A DNA stretch of 23,795 bases, taken from NCBI GenBank assembly GCA_016295355.1, contig JAEDLK010000023.1:1-23795 (forward strand), given 5' to 3'. The notes under the pieces were generated by a model. The model was not told the DNA's origin and made no database searches. It saw nothing but the letters and a program-made list of their open reading frames with translations. This DNA is from Clostridiaceae bacterium. Its GTDB lineage: Bacteria > Bacillota > Clostridia > Oscillospirales > Acutalibacteraceae. The translations under genes and the position numbers were made by a program. Positions 1 to 6,845 of the stretch are shown piece after piece; the stretch's first letter is position 1; every line of letters begins with the position of its first letter.

Positions 1-2
1 TT

Positions 3-326
3 TCGATATTCTATAGTCATTATGATGAAAAACGGTCGGCTGTCCATGGATGGAATCCGACTACTGTAGACTATGCGGTCATTCATGAGGGGGTTCCAAA
101 CGAAAGGAGTAGATGCTTTTTCCGATCGTGCAAAAAAGACAAAGTGCAGGAGTATTCATATGGTTATATCCGCAGAAGGATTGCTTTGCAATCCTTTACG
201 GCTGTCGCCTTGGCACGCCTTCGGTGTGCCTGCGGTTTTGACCGCCTCGCAAAGGCTCATTACCGCTTGAAATGGGTTTCTCGGCTCGGCGAAAAACGGG
301 GAATCTCCCTGTTTGAGATAATTTAG
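3..326 (+). pseudogene. Unidentified partial reading frame (5' end outside window)
   Basis: An open frame enters from the left edge and ends at TAG 324-326. I do not recognise the product. The first 50 or so residues look like ordinary protein (they contain HGWNPTTVDYAVIHEGVP), but from about position 176 the frame runs through three tandem hairpins and becomes rich in Arg, Ala and Leu, as expected when non-coding repeat DNA is read by chance. The likeliest reading is a truncated gene whose 3' end was replaced or interrupted by the hairpin block. It could also be purely fortuitous, since nothing but its openness supports it. Confidence 0.25.
176..245. repeat. Three tandem short hairpins
   Basis: Three perfect or near-perfect stem-loops follow one another: 176-196 (AAGGATTGC, loop TTT, GCAATCCTT), 212-230 (GGCACGCC, loop TTC, GGTGTGCC with one G-T pair) and 232-245 (GCGGT, loop TTTG, ACCGC). 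None is followed by a T run, so they are not terminators. The first has the same stem-TTT-stem design as the hairpin at 6968-6984. They may be a small interspersed repeat that folds in RNA or in single-stranded DNA. Confidence 0.6.
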
Positions 327-655
327 TGCTTGATGAATACGATATTGAACAGCATATTTCGCACGAGAACGACACAGCCTCCATGCCCCGGGATATTGAT
401 ATTCATGTTCGCCATCCGCCGAACTGTAAGCCGTTCAGGGAGGCCTTTTGCTCCTGCTCATTCATCGTGACATTGGTCAGAACAGACTTGCAACTTGATC
501 ATAAGAAGCGGATGCGGCAAAAGAACCCTATGGGTCTTCGTTATAGGACCTATGACCGCTTTAAGAGCATAGAAGACCGTTAGAAACTGACAGATGAGGA
601 AAAAGTGATTACCGATCGGTTTTATAAAAACATCCGTCAGGAGTGTGTGGTCTAA
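326..655 (+). pseudogene. Unidentified decayed frame with one internal stop
   Basis: One frame runs from 326 to TAA 653-655 with a single in-frame TAG at 581-583. The part after the TAG (KLTDEEKVITDRFYKNIRQE) looks like normal protein, and the frame stops about 10 bases before a strong terminator, as a real gene would. No ribosome site precedes 326 and I cannot assign a family. It could be the 3' remnant of a gene with a nonsense mutation, or chance. Apart from this frame and the hairpins I see no gene between 1 and 735. Confidence 0.25.
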
Positions 656-665
656 AAGAAAAAAA

Positions 666-701
666 CGAAGCATTCAAACAATGCTTCGACTTTTTGTTTT
701 T
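666..701. terminator. Bidirectional intrinsic terminator
   Basis: A 9-bp perfect stem (CGAAGCATT at 666-674, AATGCTTCG at 680-688, loop CAAAC) is followed on the plus strand by a T-rich stretch. On the minus strand it is followed by an even better T run. It can end the remnant on its left and the araC-SGNH pseudogene transcript coming from the right. Confidence 0.8.
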
Positions 702-744
702 ATCAGGATAACTAAGACCAAGCGATAATAGGAACGCTGTATGT

Positions 745-1206
745 CATCAAACCCTAATTTTCAAACCTTCTCTGGCTATTGTAGCGCTCATCTCTGGTTA
801 GGACGAACACGACCTCAGACAATGGACGAGAAATGACGAATGCTAACGAACCGTTCGTATAAATCCTTGAAATCCATAAGAATGCAACCGTTCTTTTCAG
901 CCAACTGACGGAAAATGGCACAGTAATCATCCATTCTTGCACGCATACTGTCGGTGCTGTTAGGCTCCATGTAGTAGGGCGTCAACAACAAAATGACTTG
1001 GACCACAGGTTTGGTCTTGTGTAACATGGCTTCAACATGGTTCTCATATTTGTCGGGGAGAATGCGATGCTCATCATGGCCGATACGTCACATTGACGGC
1101 AAGCATCATTGATTCCGATACAAAAGGGAAAACAGTCCGGATTCAGTGAAAGTATGTCACGGTCGCAAGGAGATTTTTATGCCGTTAGGCCGGGAAAGCC
1201 GGACTT
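745..1206 (-). pseudogene. Decayed SGNH/GDSL hydrolase, paralog of the intact gene at 6070-6723
   Basis: Translating the minus strand in changing frames recovers successive blocks of the intact SGNH hydrolase at 6070-6723: SGFPG (intact SGISG), RDILSLNPD (RDVVDLKPD), CIGINDACRQCDV (CIGINDVWRQFDV; IGIND at 1105-1119), LTPYYMEPN (ISPYYIEVN), MDDYCAIFRQLAEKNG (MDEYVEICKKLAKKYS) and RVRPN (RVHPN, at 797-811). At least two frame changes and several in-frame stops separate the blocks, and the catalytic His of the last block has become Arg. The first 58 or so residues, including the nucleophile block GDS, are missing. The remnant begins directly at the stop codon of the upstream AraC gene, which suggests a deletion there. 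Family assignment rests on the in-window paralog and is firm; function is lost. Confidence 0.85.
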
Positions 1207-2041
1207 ATATTGTGTAGTGACTATTGATTTTCTGAACATACTTCCGTGGAGTCGTGCCGGTTTTTTGCTTAAAGGCGTAGCTGAAGTAACTTTGCGAGGA
1301 AAAACCGCAGCTGTAGGCAATGTCGGCCAGTGTTCTGTCGGTGGTCATTAAAAGGCTGATGGCTTTATGCAATCGTTCTTCCTCAACATATTTATGCGGC
1401 GTCTTACCGAGAGCCGTCTTAAAGCAATGGTGAAAGTGAACGGGACTTAACGAGGCGTGGGCGGCCAAGGTTTTTAAGCTTAAATCACCCGATAAGTTTT
1501 TTTTGATATATTGCAGGCTTTGATAGATACCGCTTGTCGTCTTTTCGGGACTGCCGACATTTAATAGAGAACTTTCCTGGCACAGTCGGTAAATCATCTC
1601 AAGAACTATGCTTTGCAGACGGATTTCATCTTGCGGAGCGCCGGCATTAAAATGATACCGCATTCTCTCAAACAGGCCTAAATAATAGTCGCTTTTTTCG
1701 GTTTTGATAAAGTCCGGAAGGGAGCAAAGCGTATCATGTAACCGACCGTCTGTTACGGACATGTGTACATAGTAACATTTGAAAGGGAGCTTTGTATGCC
1801 GTTTGCAACCGGGCTTAACGCAGATGACAGTATCGTTTGTGATGGGAGCTTCATGGCCGTTTACATACGAAATACCGCCGTTTTCAATCGGCAATTCAAT
1901 CTCAAATTGTGTGGGAGTTCTGTCGACAGACACGCTGATATTGGGCTGCTCAATCAGCGAATTGTAGATACCGACCATGTGAAATTGTATAAGCTCCGTA
2001 ACGCACCCCTCCAACCATAATATTTCTAATAAAAACAACAA
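1205..2041 (-). CDS. AraC-family transcriptional regulator
   Basis: A DNA-binding regulator of the AraC/XylS family. The last 100 or so residues hold the double helix-turn-helix (first HTH around LKTLAAHASLSPVHFHHCF, second around LADIAYSCGFSSQSYFSYAF, followed by the typical TGTTPRKY). The N-terminal 150 residues contain GCKRHTKLPFKCYYVHM and look like a cupin-type sugar-sensing domain. It diverges from the metallo-hydrolase gene and is the obvious candidate controller of the 2110-5621 operon, by context only. The start is unclear. The open frame extends to a TTG at 2041, but the only good ribosome site (GGAGGGG, just after TTGGAGG near 2005) is followed by GTT-ACG rather than a start codon, and the first ATG at 1978 has no well-placed site. 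The true N terminus may lie near VTELIQFHM, with a lost or unusual start codon. Confidence 0.9.
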   Translation of the reverse strand: MLFLLEILWLEGCVTELIQFHMVGIYNSLIEQPNISVSVDRTPTQFEIELPIENGGISYVNGHEAPITNDTVICVKPGCKRHTKLPFKCYYVHMSVTDGRLHDTLCSLPDFIKTEKSDYYLGLFERMRYHFNAGAPQDEIRLQSIVLEMIYRLCQESSLLNVGSPEKTTSGIYQSLQYIKKNLSGDLSLKTLAAHASLSPVHFHHCFKTALGKTPHKYVEEERLHKAISLLMTTDRTLADIAYSCGFSSQSYFSYAFKQKTGTTPRKYVQKINSHYTI

Positions 2042-2109
2042 CTTTTTTATATTATTTTGATAATTTTTATAATAAAATAAGAACGGATAAATGTCAAGGA
2101 GGAAGATGC
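2042..2109. promoter_or_regulatory. Divergent AT-rich control region between araC and the sugar-acid operon
   Basis: Sixty-eight bases, nearly all A/T, separate the two divergent genes. TATAAT occurs at about 2068-2073, but no well-spaced -35 is evident, which would fit an activator-dependent promoter. An imperfect AT-rich dyad (TTATTTT and AAAATAA) surrounds it. The plus-strand end carries a strong AAGGAGG ribosome site for the 2110 gene. Confidence 0.4.
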
Positions 2110-2784
2110 TTGAAAATTACTTTTTTAGGGCAGGCAGGCCTATTGTTTCAACGGGACGATTTTTGCGTGATGATTGATCCGTATCTGTCAAACAGCGTGG
2201 AAAAGGTCAATCCGGACAATTACCGCCGTGTGCCTGTGGATGAGCGTTTTTTCGAGATACAACCGGATGTGATGATTTTTACCCATAACCACCTTGACCA
2301 CTATGATCCTGAAACGGTGGCAAACTTTATCACACCTAATAGTCATGTGACGGTATTAGCGCCTTGGTCGGTATGGGACGAGGTGCGCAAAATCGGCGGG
2401 GACAATCAGTATATCCTGTTTAACCGCCATACGCAATGGACGCAAGACGGTATCCGCTTTACGGCTGTGAAGGCCGAACACAGTGACCGTTATGCCGTCG
2501 GTGTGATCATAGACGACGGACAAAAGAGGTACTATGTGACCGGCGATACTTTGTACAATAAGGATGTTTTTGACGATCTTCCGCATGATGTGTACGCACT
2601 CTTTTTGCCGATAAACGGTGTTGGTAATAACATGAATACGACGGATGCCTCTCGTTTTGCTATGCGCGTGAATGCCCAAAAGACCGTACCGGTTCATATT
2701 GGGCTGTTTGATGAGCTGTCGGCCGAGGATTTTGATTGTCCCAACAAGGTTGTGGCCGAGATATATAAGGAGATTGCATTATGA
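2110..2784 (+). CDS. MBL-fold metal-dependent hydrolase, UlaG-like (putative sugar lactonase)
   Basis: A 224-residue metallo-beta-lactamase-fold hydrolase of the COG2220/UlaG type, whose best known member opens L-ascorbate-6-phosphate lactone. Visible metal ligands are the HxHxDH motif H59-N-H61-L-D63-H64, then H124 (AEHSD), D146 (TGDT) and H196 (VPVHIG). Translation starts at TTG 2110, supported by AAGGAGG 6 bases upstream; the ATG at 2106 is in another frame and meets a stop. It ends in ATGA, overlapping the next start by 4 bases, so the two proteins are translationally coupled and probably act in one pathway. Hydrolysis of a sugar lactone feeding the dehydratase is an inference from that context. 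No signal peptide is present; the protein is cytoplasmic. Confidence 0.88.
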   Translation: MKITFLGQAGLLFQRDDFCVMIDPYLSNSVEKVNPDNYRRVPVDERFFEIQPDVMIFTHNHLDHYDPETVANFITPNSHVTVLAPWSVWDEVRKIGGDNQYILFNRHTQWTQDGIRFTAVKAEHSDRYAVGVIIDDGQKRYYVTGDTLYNKDVFDDLPHDVYALFLPINGVGNNMNTTDASRFAMRVNAQKTVPVHIGLFDELSAEDFDCPNKVVAEIYKEIAL

Positions 2785-3941
2785 AGGTAACAGATGTTAA
2801 AACCCTTGCGGTGGATTGTTTCAGAACAAACTGGATATTTGTTAAGATCTATACCGACGAGGGTATCACCGGTGTCGGTGAGGCTACGCTTGAATACAAG
2901 GAAAAAGCCTTAATCGGGGCGGTAGAGCATATTAAAGAATACCTTGTCGGAAAAAACCCGCTCACCATTGAAAAGCATTACCATGATATTTACCGGGATG
3001 CTTATTGGCGGGGCGGGGCGGTGCTGATGAGTGCTTTATCAGCGGTTGAGATGGCCTTGTGGGATATTTTGGGCAAGCATTTGGGCGTGCCGGTGTATCA
3101 GTTGTTGGGTGGCAAGGTCAACGACCGCGTGCGGATTTATGTTAACGGTTGGTTTGCCGGAGCTAAATCACCCGAAGAATTTGCACATAAGGCCAAAGAG
3201 GCTGTCAAGCGGGGTATCACGGCTATGAAGTGGGATCCGTTCGGCAAATCGTATATGGAAATATCAAACGAAGACTTAAACAGGGCGCTTTCTTGCGTGG
3301 CGGCAGTCAGAGAGGCCGTCGGCGATCAAGTCGATTTGCTCATTGAGGGACACGGCCGATTCGATGTGCCGACCGGCATTAAAATTGCCAAGGAATTGGC
3401 ACCGTTTAAGCCGATGGTCTTTGAGGAACCGGTGCCACCCGATAATTTAGAGGCTCTAAAGGCAGTGCGGGATAAATCTCCTGTGGCTATTTCGGCCGGC
3501 GAGCGACTCTACACTCTGCGGGCCTATAAAGATTTATTTGAACAGCGTGCAGCAGATTATATTCAACCCGATATTTCCCATGCAGGCGGCATTATGGAGC
3601 TTAGAAAGATTGCTGCTGTTGCCGAGGCTTATTATATACCGTTTTCTCCGCACAATCCGTCGGGGCCGGTTGCTAATGCCGCAACGCTGCAACTGGCGGC
3701 TTGTTGTCCGAATTTCTGCATTTTGGAAATCATGTCAAGCGATGTGGATTGGCGAAAGGATGTCACCAACGAGGCACTTGCCTATCAAGACGGCTATATG
3801 ACCATTCCCGATAAGCCGGGATTGGGAATTGAGATTTGCGAAGAGGAATGCTTAAAGCATCCCTATCAACCCCATACACTTCGTCACTACACAGGAGCAC
3901 TGACCGATATCCGACCGGCTAAAACGGAGTTCTATTTTTAA
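2781..3941 (+). CDS. Enolase-superfamily sugar-acid dehydratase, D-galactonate dehydratase-like
   Basis: A 386-residue mandelate racemase/muconate lactonizing enzyme family member. The N-terminal capping domain (residues 1-125) is followed by the TIM barrel. Metal ligands are E189 (IEGHGRF), E215 (FEEPVP) and E241 (SAGERL). H191 and H291 (SPHNPSGP), with D264 (QPDISHAGG), match the base and the His-Asp acid pair of E. coli DgoD. From memory of DgoD, all six positions are shifted by a constant 6 residues, so the architecture is colinear. The first metal ligand is Glu here where DgoD has Asp, and the strand before it reads MKWDPFG. The likely reaction is dehydration of an aldonate to a 2-keto-3-deoxy acid; which aldonate is unknown, and a cycloisomerase activity is also possible. 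It starts within the stop codon of the upstream hydrolase gene. Confidence 0.88.
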   Translation: MKVTDVKTLAVDCFRTNWIFVKIYTDEGITGVGEATLEYKEKALIGAVEHIKEYLVGKNPLTIEKHYHDIYRDAYWRGGAVLMSALSAVEMALWDILGKHLGVPVYQLLGGKVNDRVRIYVNGWFAGAKSPEEFAHKAKEAVKRGITAMKWDPFGKSYMEISNEDLNRALSCVAAVREAVGDQVDLLIEGHGRFDVPTGIKIAKELAPFKPMVFEEPVPPDNLEALKAVRDKSPVAISAGERLYTLRAYKDLFEQRAADYIQPDISHAGGIMELRKIAAVAEAYYIPFSPHNPSGPVANAATLQLAACCPNFCILEIMSSDVDWRKDVTNEALAYQDGYMTIPDKPGLGIEICEEECLKHPYQPHTLRHYTGALTDIRPAKTEFYF

Positions 3942-3985
3942 GAAATACTCCGGTCGTACAAAATCTACATAAAGGAGTCATAAAG

Positions 3986-4801
3986 ATGAAAAAGTTTGAA
4001 GTAGAAAATCATGAGCCCAGTTATCTGCCCGAGGGAAATTGGAAACTGGTTTGGGCGGACGAATTTGACGGGAAAGAACTGGACAAAAGCAAATGGAGCT
4101 TTCGGCTGAACTATTGGGGTTCTCGTTGCCCGGCCTACACAGACGAGGGCGTTGTGTTGGACGGTAACAGTCATATTGAGCTGCATAGAGTCGCAAAAGA
4201 CGGCCTGTATGTTTCTCCGCAGTTGCAAACCGGCTGTAATTCGTTCGATGTTCCCAAAAGCGATACGGATAACCCCTGGGGTCAGAATGAGTTTTGGCCG
4301 TTAGGACCATTAGAGGAGCCGAAATTCGTGCATCGTTACGGTTATTATGAGTGCCGTTGCAAATTCCAAAAGTATCCTCAATCCATGTGGAGCGCCTTCT
4401 GGACGCAATCTCCGACCATCGGTGCTCGTTTTGAACCGGAATGGTGCGGCATAGAATCGGATATTATGGAATGCTTTAAGACCGGCGTGGCCACGACCGG
4501 CAATATTATGGGCGGTTACGGCAAGCAGTTCAAAGAGGATGGCCGTGTGAACTATACCTTAAAAGAAACCAAAGGCGGTTGGCATTATTTCGGTATGGAT
4601 TGGCAACCCGACGGTTATGTGTTCTATTGCGACGGCGAAGAGGTCTCCAGAAGCAATGTTCATGTATCGCATATTCCGCAGTTTATTCTGCTGACTACTG
4701 AGGTACAGGGCTATCGTAGTAACAATCCCCAAAAGGTCGAAGGCGAATTTGTGGACGATGCCTTTATTGTGGATTTTGTAAGAGTGTTTGATAAGGAGTA
4801 A
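3986..4801 (+). CDS. Glycoside hydrolase family 16 protein, apparently cytoplasmic
   Basis: A 271-residue single-domain GH16 protein. The catalytic signature ExDxxE is present as E157-S-D159-I-M-E162, with E157 the expected nucleophile and E162 the acid/base. Aromatic residues typical of the beta-jellyroll cleft surround it (YGYYECRCKF at 118-127, WSAFW at 135-139, WHYFGMDWQPDGYVFYCDG at 199-217). GH16 enzymes cleave beta-1,3/1,4 glucans or galactans (laminarin, lichenan, agar, carrageenan types); the sequence does not tell me which. There is no signal peptide, transmembrane segment or binding module, so it probably acts on imported oligosaccharides. The start at 3986 has AAAGGAG 8 bases upstream. 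It lies 44 bases after the dehydratase and 7 before the SDR gene. Confidence 0.88.
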   Translation: MKKFEVENHEPSYLPEGNWKLVWADEFDGKELDKSKWSFRLNYWGSRCPAYTDEGVVLDGNSHIELHRVAKDGLYVSPQLQTGCNSFDVPKSDTDNPWGQNEFWPLGPLEEPKFVHRYGYYECRCKFQKYPQSMWSAFWTQSPTIGARFEPEWCGIESDIMECFKTGVATTGNIMGGYGKQFKEDGRVNYTLKETKGGWHYFGMDWQPDGYVFYCDGEEVSRSNVHVSHIPQFILLTTEVQGYRSNNPQKVEGEFVDDAFIVDFVRVFDKE

Positions 4802-4808
4802 CAAAACA

Positions 4809-5621
4809 ATGAAAAAGGCGGTCTTTGTAACCGGAGGTACCGTTGGAAGCGGCTTGGCGTGTGCCAAGCGGTTTGCTAAAGCAGGGTACGATGTGATCAT
4901 TACCTCGCGGGATGAAAGCAGAGCGCAGGCGGCCGCCGCTGAGGTAGCCGAGGCTTACGGCGTTTTTGCCAAGGGATACGGGCTGGATATCCGGGATGAG
5001 CCGAGAATTATTGACATTTTTGCGGATATTGATAAGCAAGGGCGGTTTGTGGAAACCGCAGTGCTTAATTCCGCCGACTTGGGGTTCGGCACAGACCCGG
5101 CAAAAGGGCAGGACTTTTTTACGGTTAGCGTTGAGGAGGTACAGCGTGTATTTGAAACCAATCTGGTGTGGAACTTCATGATTGTCCGTCAGGCCGCCTT
5201 GCGTATGAAAGAGCGGCATAAGGGTGCTGTCGTGTTTGTCGGGTCTAATACCTCGTATCGGGCCATCCCGAACCGTATGGCTTATTGTGCTTCCAAAGGC
5301 GGTATCAATGCAATGGCCAAGGCGATGGCGGTTGATCTCGGTAAGTACGGCATTCGCTGTAATGTGGTGCTTCCCGGAACCATAAAAACCGACCGTTGGT
5401 TCAAAATGGGGTCAAAACAAATCGTCAACGGCAGTCTGACCCCCATCGGTGATATTTCCGATTTTGAGGACATTGCCAATGCCGTGTGGTTTATGGGCTC
5501 GGATGAATCCAAAAATATCACCGGCACCGAATTGACGGTAGATGGCGGCATGTCTTGCCAGCTCTATCCTGAAGAACTGAACCGATTAAAACGCAAAGAT
5601 ATCGAGTCACGGGCCCAGTGA
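4809..5621 (+). CDS. SDR-family NAD(P)-dependent oxidoreductase
   Basis: A 270-residue classical short-chain dehydrogenase. It has the nucleotide-binding motif TGGTVGSG (8-15), an unusual NSADLG (87-92) in place of NNAG, catalytic S146, and Y159-C-A-S-K163 (YxxxK). The C-terminal TVDGGM (243-248) is typical of the classical family. I place the start at ATG 4809 rather than 4788 because AAGGAG lies at 4794-4799 and MKKAVFVTGG is the normal N terminus. Last gene of the operon, followed by a terminator. By context it may oxidise a sugar to its lactone, or act on a downstream keto or hydroxy acid. Confidence 0.88.
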   Translation: MKKAVFVTGGTVGSGLACAKRFAKAGYDVIITSRDESRAQAAAAEVAEAYGVFAKGYGLDIRDEPRIIDIFADIDKQGRFVETAVLNSADLGFGTDPAKGQDFFTVSVEEVQRVFETNLVWNFMIVRQAALRMKERHKGAVVFVGSNTSYRAIPNRMAYCASKGGINAMAKAMAVDLGKYGIRCNVVLPGTIKTDRWFKMGSKQIVNGSLTPIGDISDFEDIANAVWFMGSDESKNITGTELTVDGGMSCQLYPEELNRLKRKDIESRAQ

Positions 5622-5666
5622 CAGCAGGCTGTTGTTGCGACTTTTTGATATTCGTGACATTGTCTT

Positions 5667-5706
5667 AGAAACGCTATGGCCATAGGCTGTAGCGTTTCTT
5701 GTTTTT
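5667..5706 (+). terminator. Intrinsic terminator of the sugar-acid operon
   Basis: A 10-bp perfect stem (AGAAACGCTA at 5667-5676, TAGCGTTTCT at 5690-5699) is followed by TGTTTTT. The perfect 12-base palindrome CTATGGCCATAG (5674-5685) overlaps the left arm and could form a competing small hairpin. Confidence 0.8.
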
Positions 5707-5853
5707 GCTGCGTACTTTTCCTAACAAACATAAATATCTGCCTTTTGGCTGTAGGCGTCGGCCGATAAGCAGTCGGTTAACATATGATAAAGCACGACTT
5801 AGTTGGTCTATGAATGTTATGCAAAAAAGAATAATGATTTTGTAAAAAAACAC

Positions 5854-5882
5854 TTGATTTTTAATAGAAAGTATTGTATAAT
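5854..5882 (+). promoter_or_regulatory. Sigma-A promoter of tRNA-Leu
   Basis: TTGATT at 5854-5859 and consensus TATAAT at 5877-5882 are separated by exactly 17 bases. They end 25 bases before the mature tRNA 5' end, as expected for a tRNA promoter. Confidence 0.85.
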
Positions 5883-5907
5883 ACATTGCGTTGTGATTCC
5901 CATACTT

Positions 5908-5994
5908 GCCGGTGTGATGGAATTGGCAGACGTAGTGGACTCAAAATCCACCGGTAGCGATACCGTGCCGGTTCGAGTCCGGCCACCGGCACCA
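5908..5994 (+). tRNA. tRNA-Leu(CAA)
   Basis: A class II tRNA of 87 nt with encoded CCA. The acceptor stem GCCGGTG (5908-5914) pairs with CACCGGC (5984-5990), discriminator A. The anticodon stem GTGGA/TCCAC encloses loop CTCAAAA, giving anticodon CAA at 5942-5944, which reads UUG. The long variable arm is CGGTA-GCGA-TACCG and the T loop is GTTCGAGTC. It has its own promoter upstream and terminator downstream. Confidence 0.97.
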
Positions 5995-6000
5995 AAAAAA

Positions 6001-6034
6001 TCGACAAATCTTTCGGTAGATTTGTCGATTTTTT
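6001..6034 (+). terminator. Intrinsic terminator after tRNA-Leu
   Basis: An 11-bp perfect stem (TCGACAAATCT at 6001-6011, AGATTTGTCGA at 6018-6028, loop TTCGGT) is preceded by A residues and followed by TTTTTT. It is a strong terminator that would also insulate the next gene. Confidence 0.9.
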
Positions 6035-6069
6035 ATAATGAGATTTTCATATAAAGGAGCGAATAGGCG

Positions 6070-6723
6070 ATGTTGTTTGAAAATGGAGATAGAATTGTAT
6101 TTGCAGGCGATTCGGTAACGGATATGGGAAGTGCAAATCCTGTTGGCGAGGGGCTTTTTGAAAGCCTCGGAAATGGATATGTTAGAGAGATTGAAAATTT
6201 ACTGACCGCTTGGTATCCCGAACTTAATATTCGCGTAACAAATAGTGGAATTAGCGGCAACACAAGTCGTGACCTTGCGGCGAGATTCGACAGAGATGTT
6301 GTTGATTTAAAGCCCGACTGGGTATCTATATGTATCGGTATCAATGATGTATGGCGTCAATTTGATGTTCCGGCAATTCCTGAGGTTGCAGTGATGCCTC
6401 AAGAGTATGAATCAAATATGGAAGAGATGATATTAAAAATTAAAGATAAGGTAAAGGGAATTTTTATTATTTCGCCATATTATATTGAAGTAAATAAAGA
6501 GGATTATATGCGTAAGCGAATGGACGAATATGTAGAAATATGCAAAAAACTTGCAAAGAAGTATTCACTATATTTTGTGGATTTTCAAAAAACATTTGAA
6601 GATTTCTGTAAAATCCAACATTCTTCCAAATTAGCATGGGATAGAGTACATCCTAACAGAATGGGAGCAATGCTTCAAGCAAAAGAGTTTGTAAAGCATA
6701 TTGATTTTGATTTTAACAGATGA
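6070..6723 (+). CDS. SGNH/GDSL-family hydrolase
   Basis: A 217-residue single-domain esterase/lipase-like hydrolase. SGNH blocks are visible: GDSV with nucleophile S15, SGISGNT around G60/G63 (oxyanion Gly), GIND with N92, and WDRVHPN with D191 and H194. There is no signal peptide, so it is probably cytoplasmic; proteins of this type often deacylate carbohydrates, but the substrate is unknown here. AAAGGAG at 6053-6059 supports ATG 6070. No convincing promoter lies between the tRNA terminator and the ribosome site. The gene is visibly richer in A/T codons (AAA, AAT, ATA, TAT, AGA) than all its neighbours. It is the intact relative of the decayed gene at 745-1206 and sits directly downstream of a tRNA gene, so lateral acquisition is plausible. 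Confidence 0.9.
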   Translation: MLFENGDRIVFAGDSVTDMGSANPVGEGLFESLGNGYVREIENLLTAWYPELNIRVTNSGISGNTSRDLAARFDRDVVDLKPDWVSICIGINDVWRQFDVPAIPEVAVMPQEYESNMEEMILKIKDKVKGIFIISPYYIEVNKEDYMRKRMDEYVEICKKLAKKYSLYFVDFQKTFEDFCKIQHSSKLAWDRVHPNRMGAMLQAKEFVKHIDFDFNR

Positions 6724-6745
6724 TTTTTTGTTATAGCATACCCAT

Positions 6746-6772
6746 GGGACACAGGTGACGGTTCTCTGTGTT
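6746..6772. repeat. REP-like hairpin
   Basis: An imperfect palindromic unit: stem ACACAG (6749-6754) and CTGTGT (6766-6771) enclose GTGACGGTTCT, preceded by GGG. From memory, units of the form GGGACA...GACGGTTCTCTGT... are dispersed REP-like elements in many clostridial genomes and resemble the hairpins mobilised by RAYT/Y1-type transposases. No transposase is nearby. Confidence 0.45.
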
Positions 6773-6845
6773 AAAATTGATTCAAATAGTAGAAAATCTT
6801 GACTTTTCAGACACATTAAATTCGTGCCATTAAGTTCAAACGTCT

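Noticed and set aside
2110..5621. Assigning the locus to 3,6-anhydrogalactose (agar/carrageenan) degradation
   Set aside because: GH16 plus an enolase-superfamily enzyme recalls that pathway, but the enolase-like enzyme matches the galactonate dehydratase catalytic set, no aldehyde dehydrogenase of the expected kind is present, and the GH16 subfamily cannot be told by eye.
6034..6039. TATAAT directly after the tRNA-Leu terminator as a promoter for the SGNH gene
   Set aside because: The hexamer at the matching -35 position reads TTTCGG and lies in the terminator loop, so a functional promoter is not supported.
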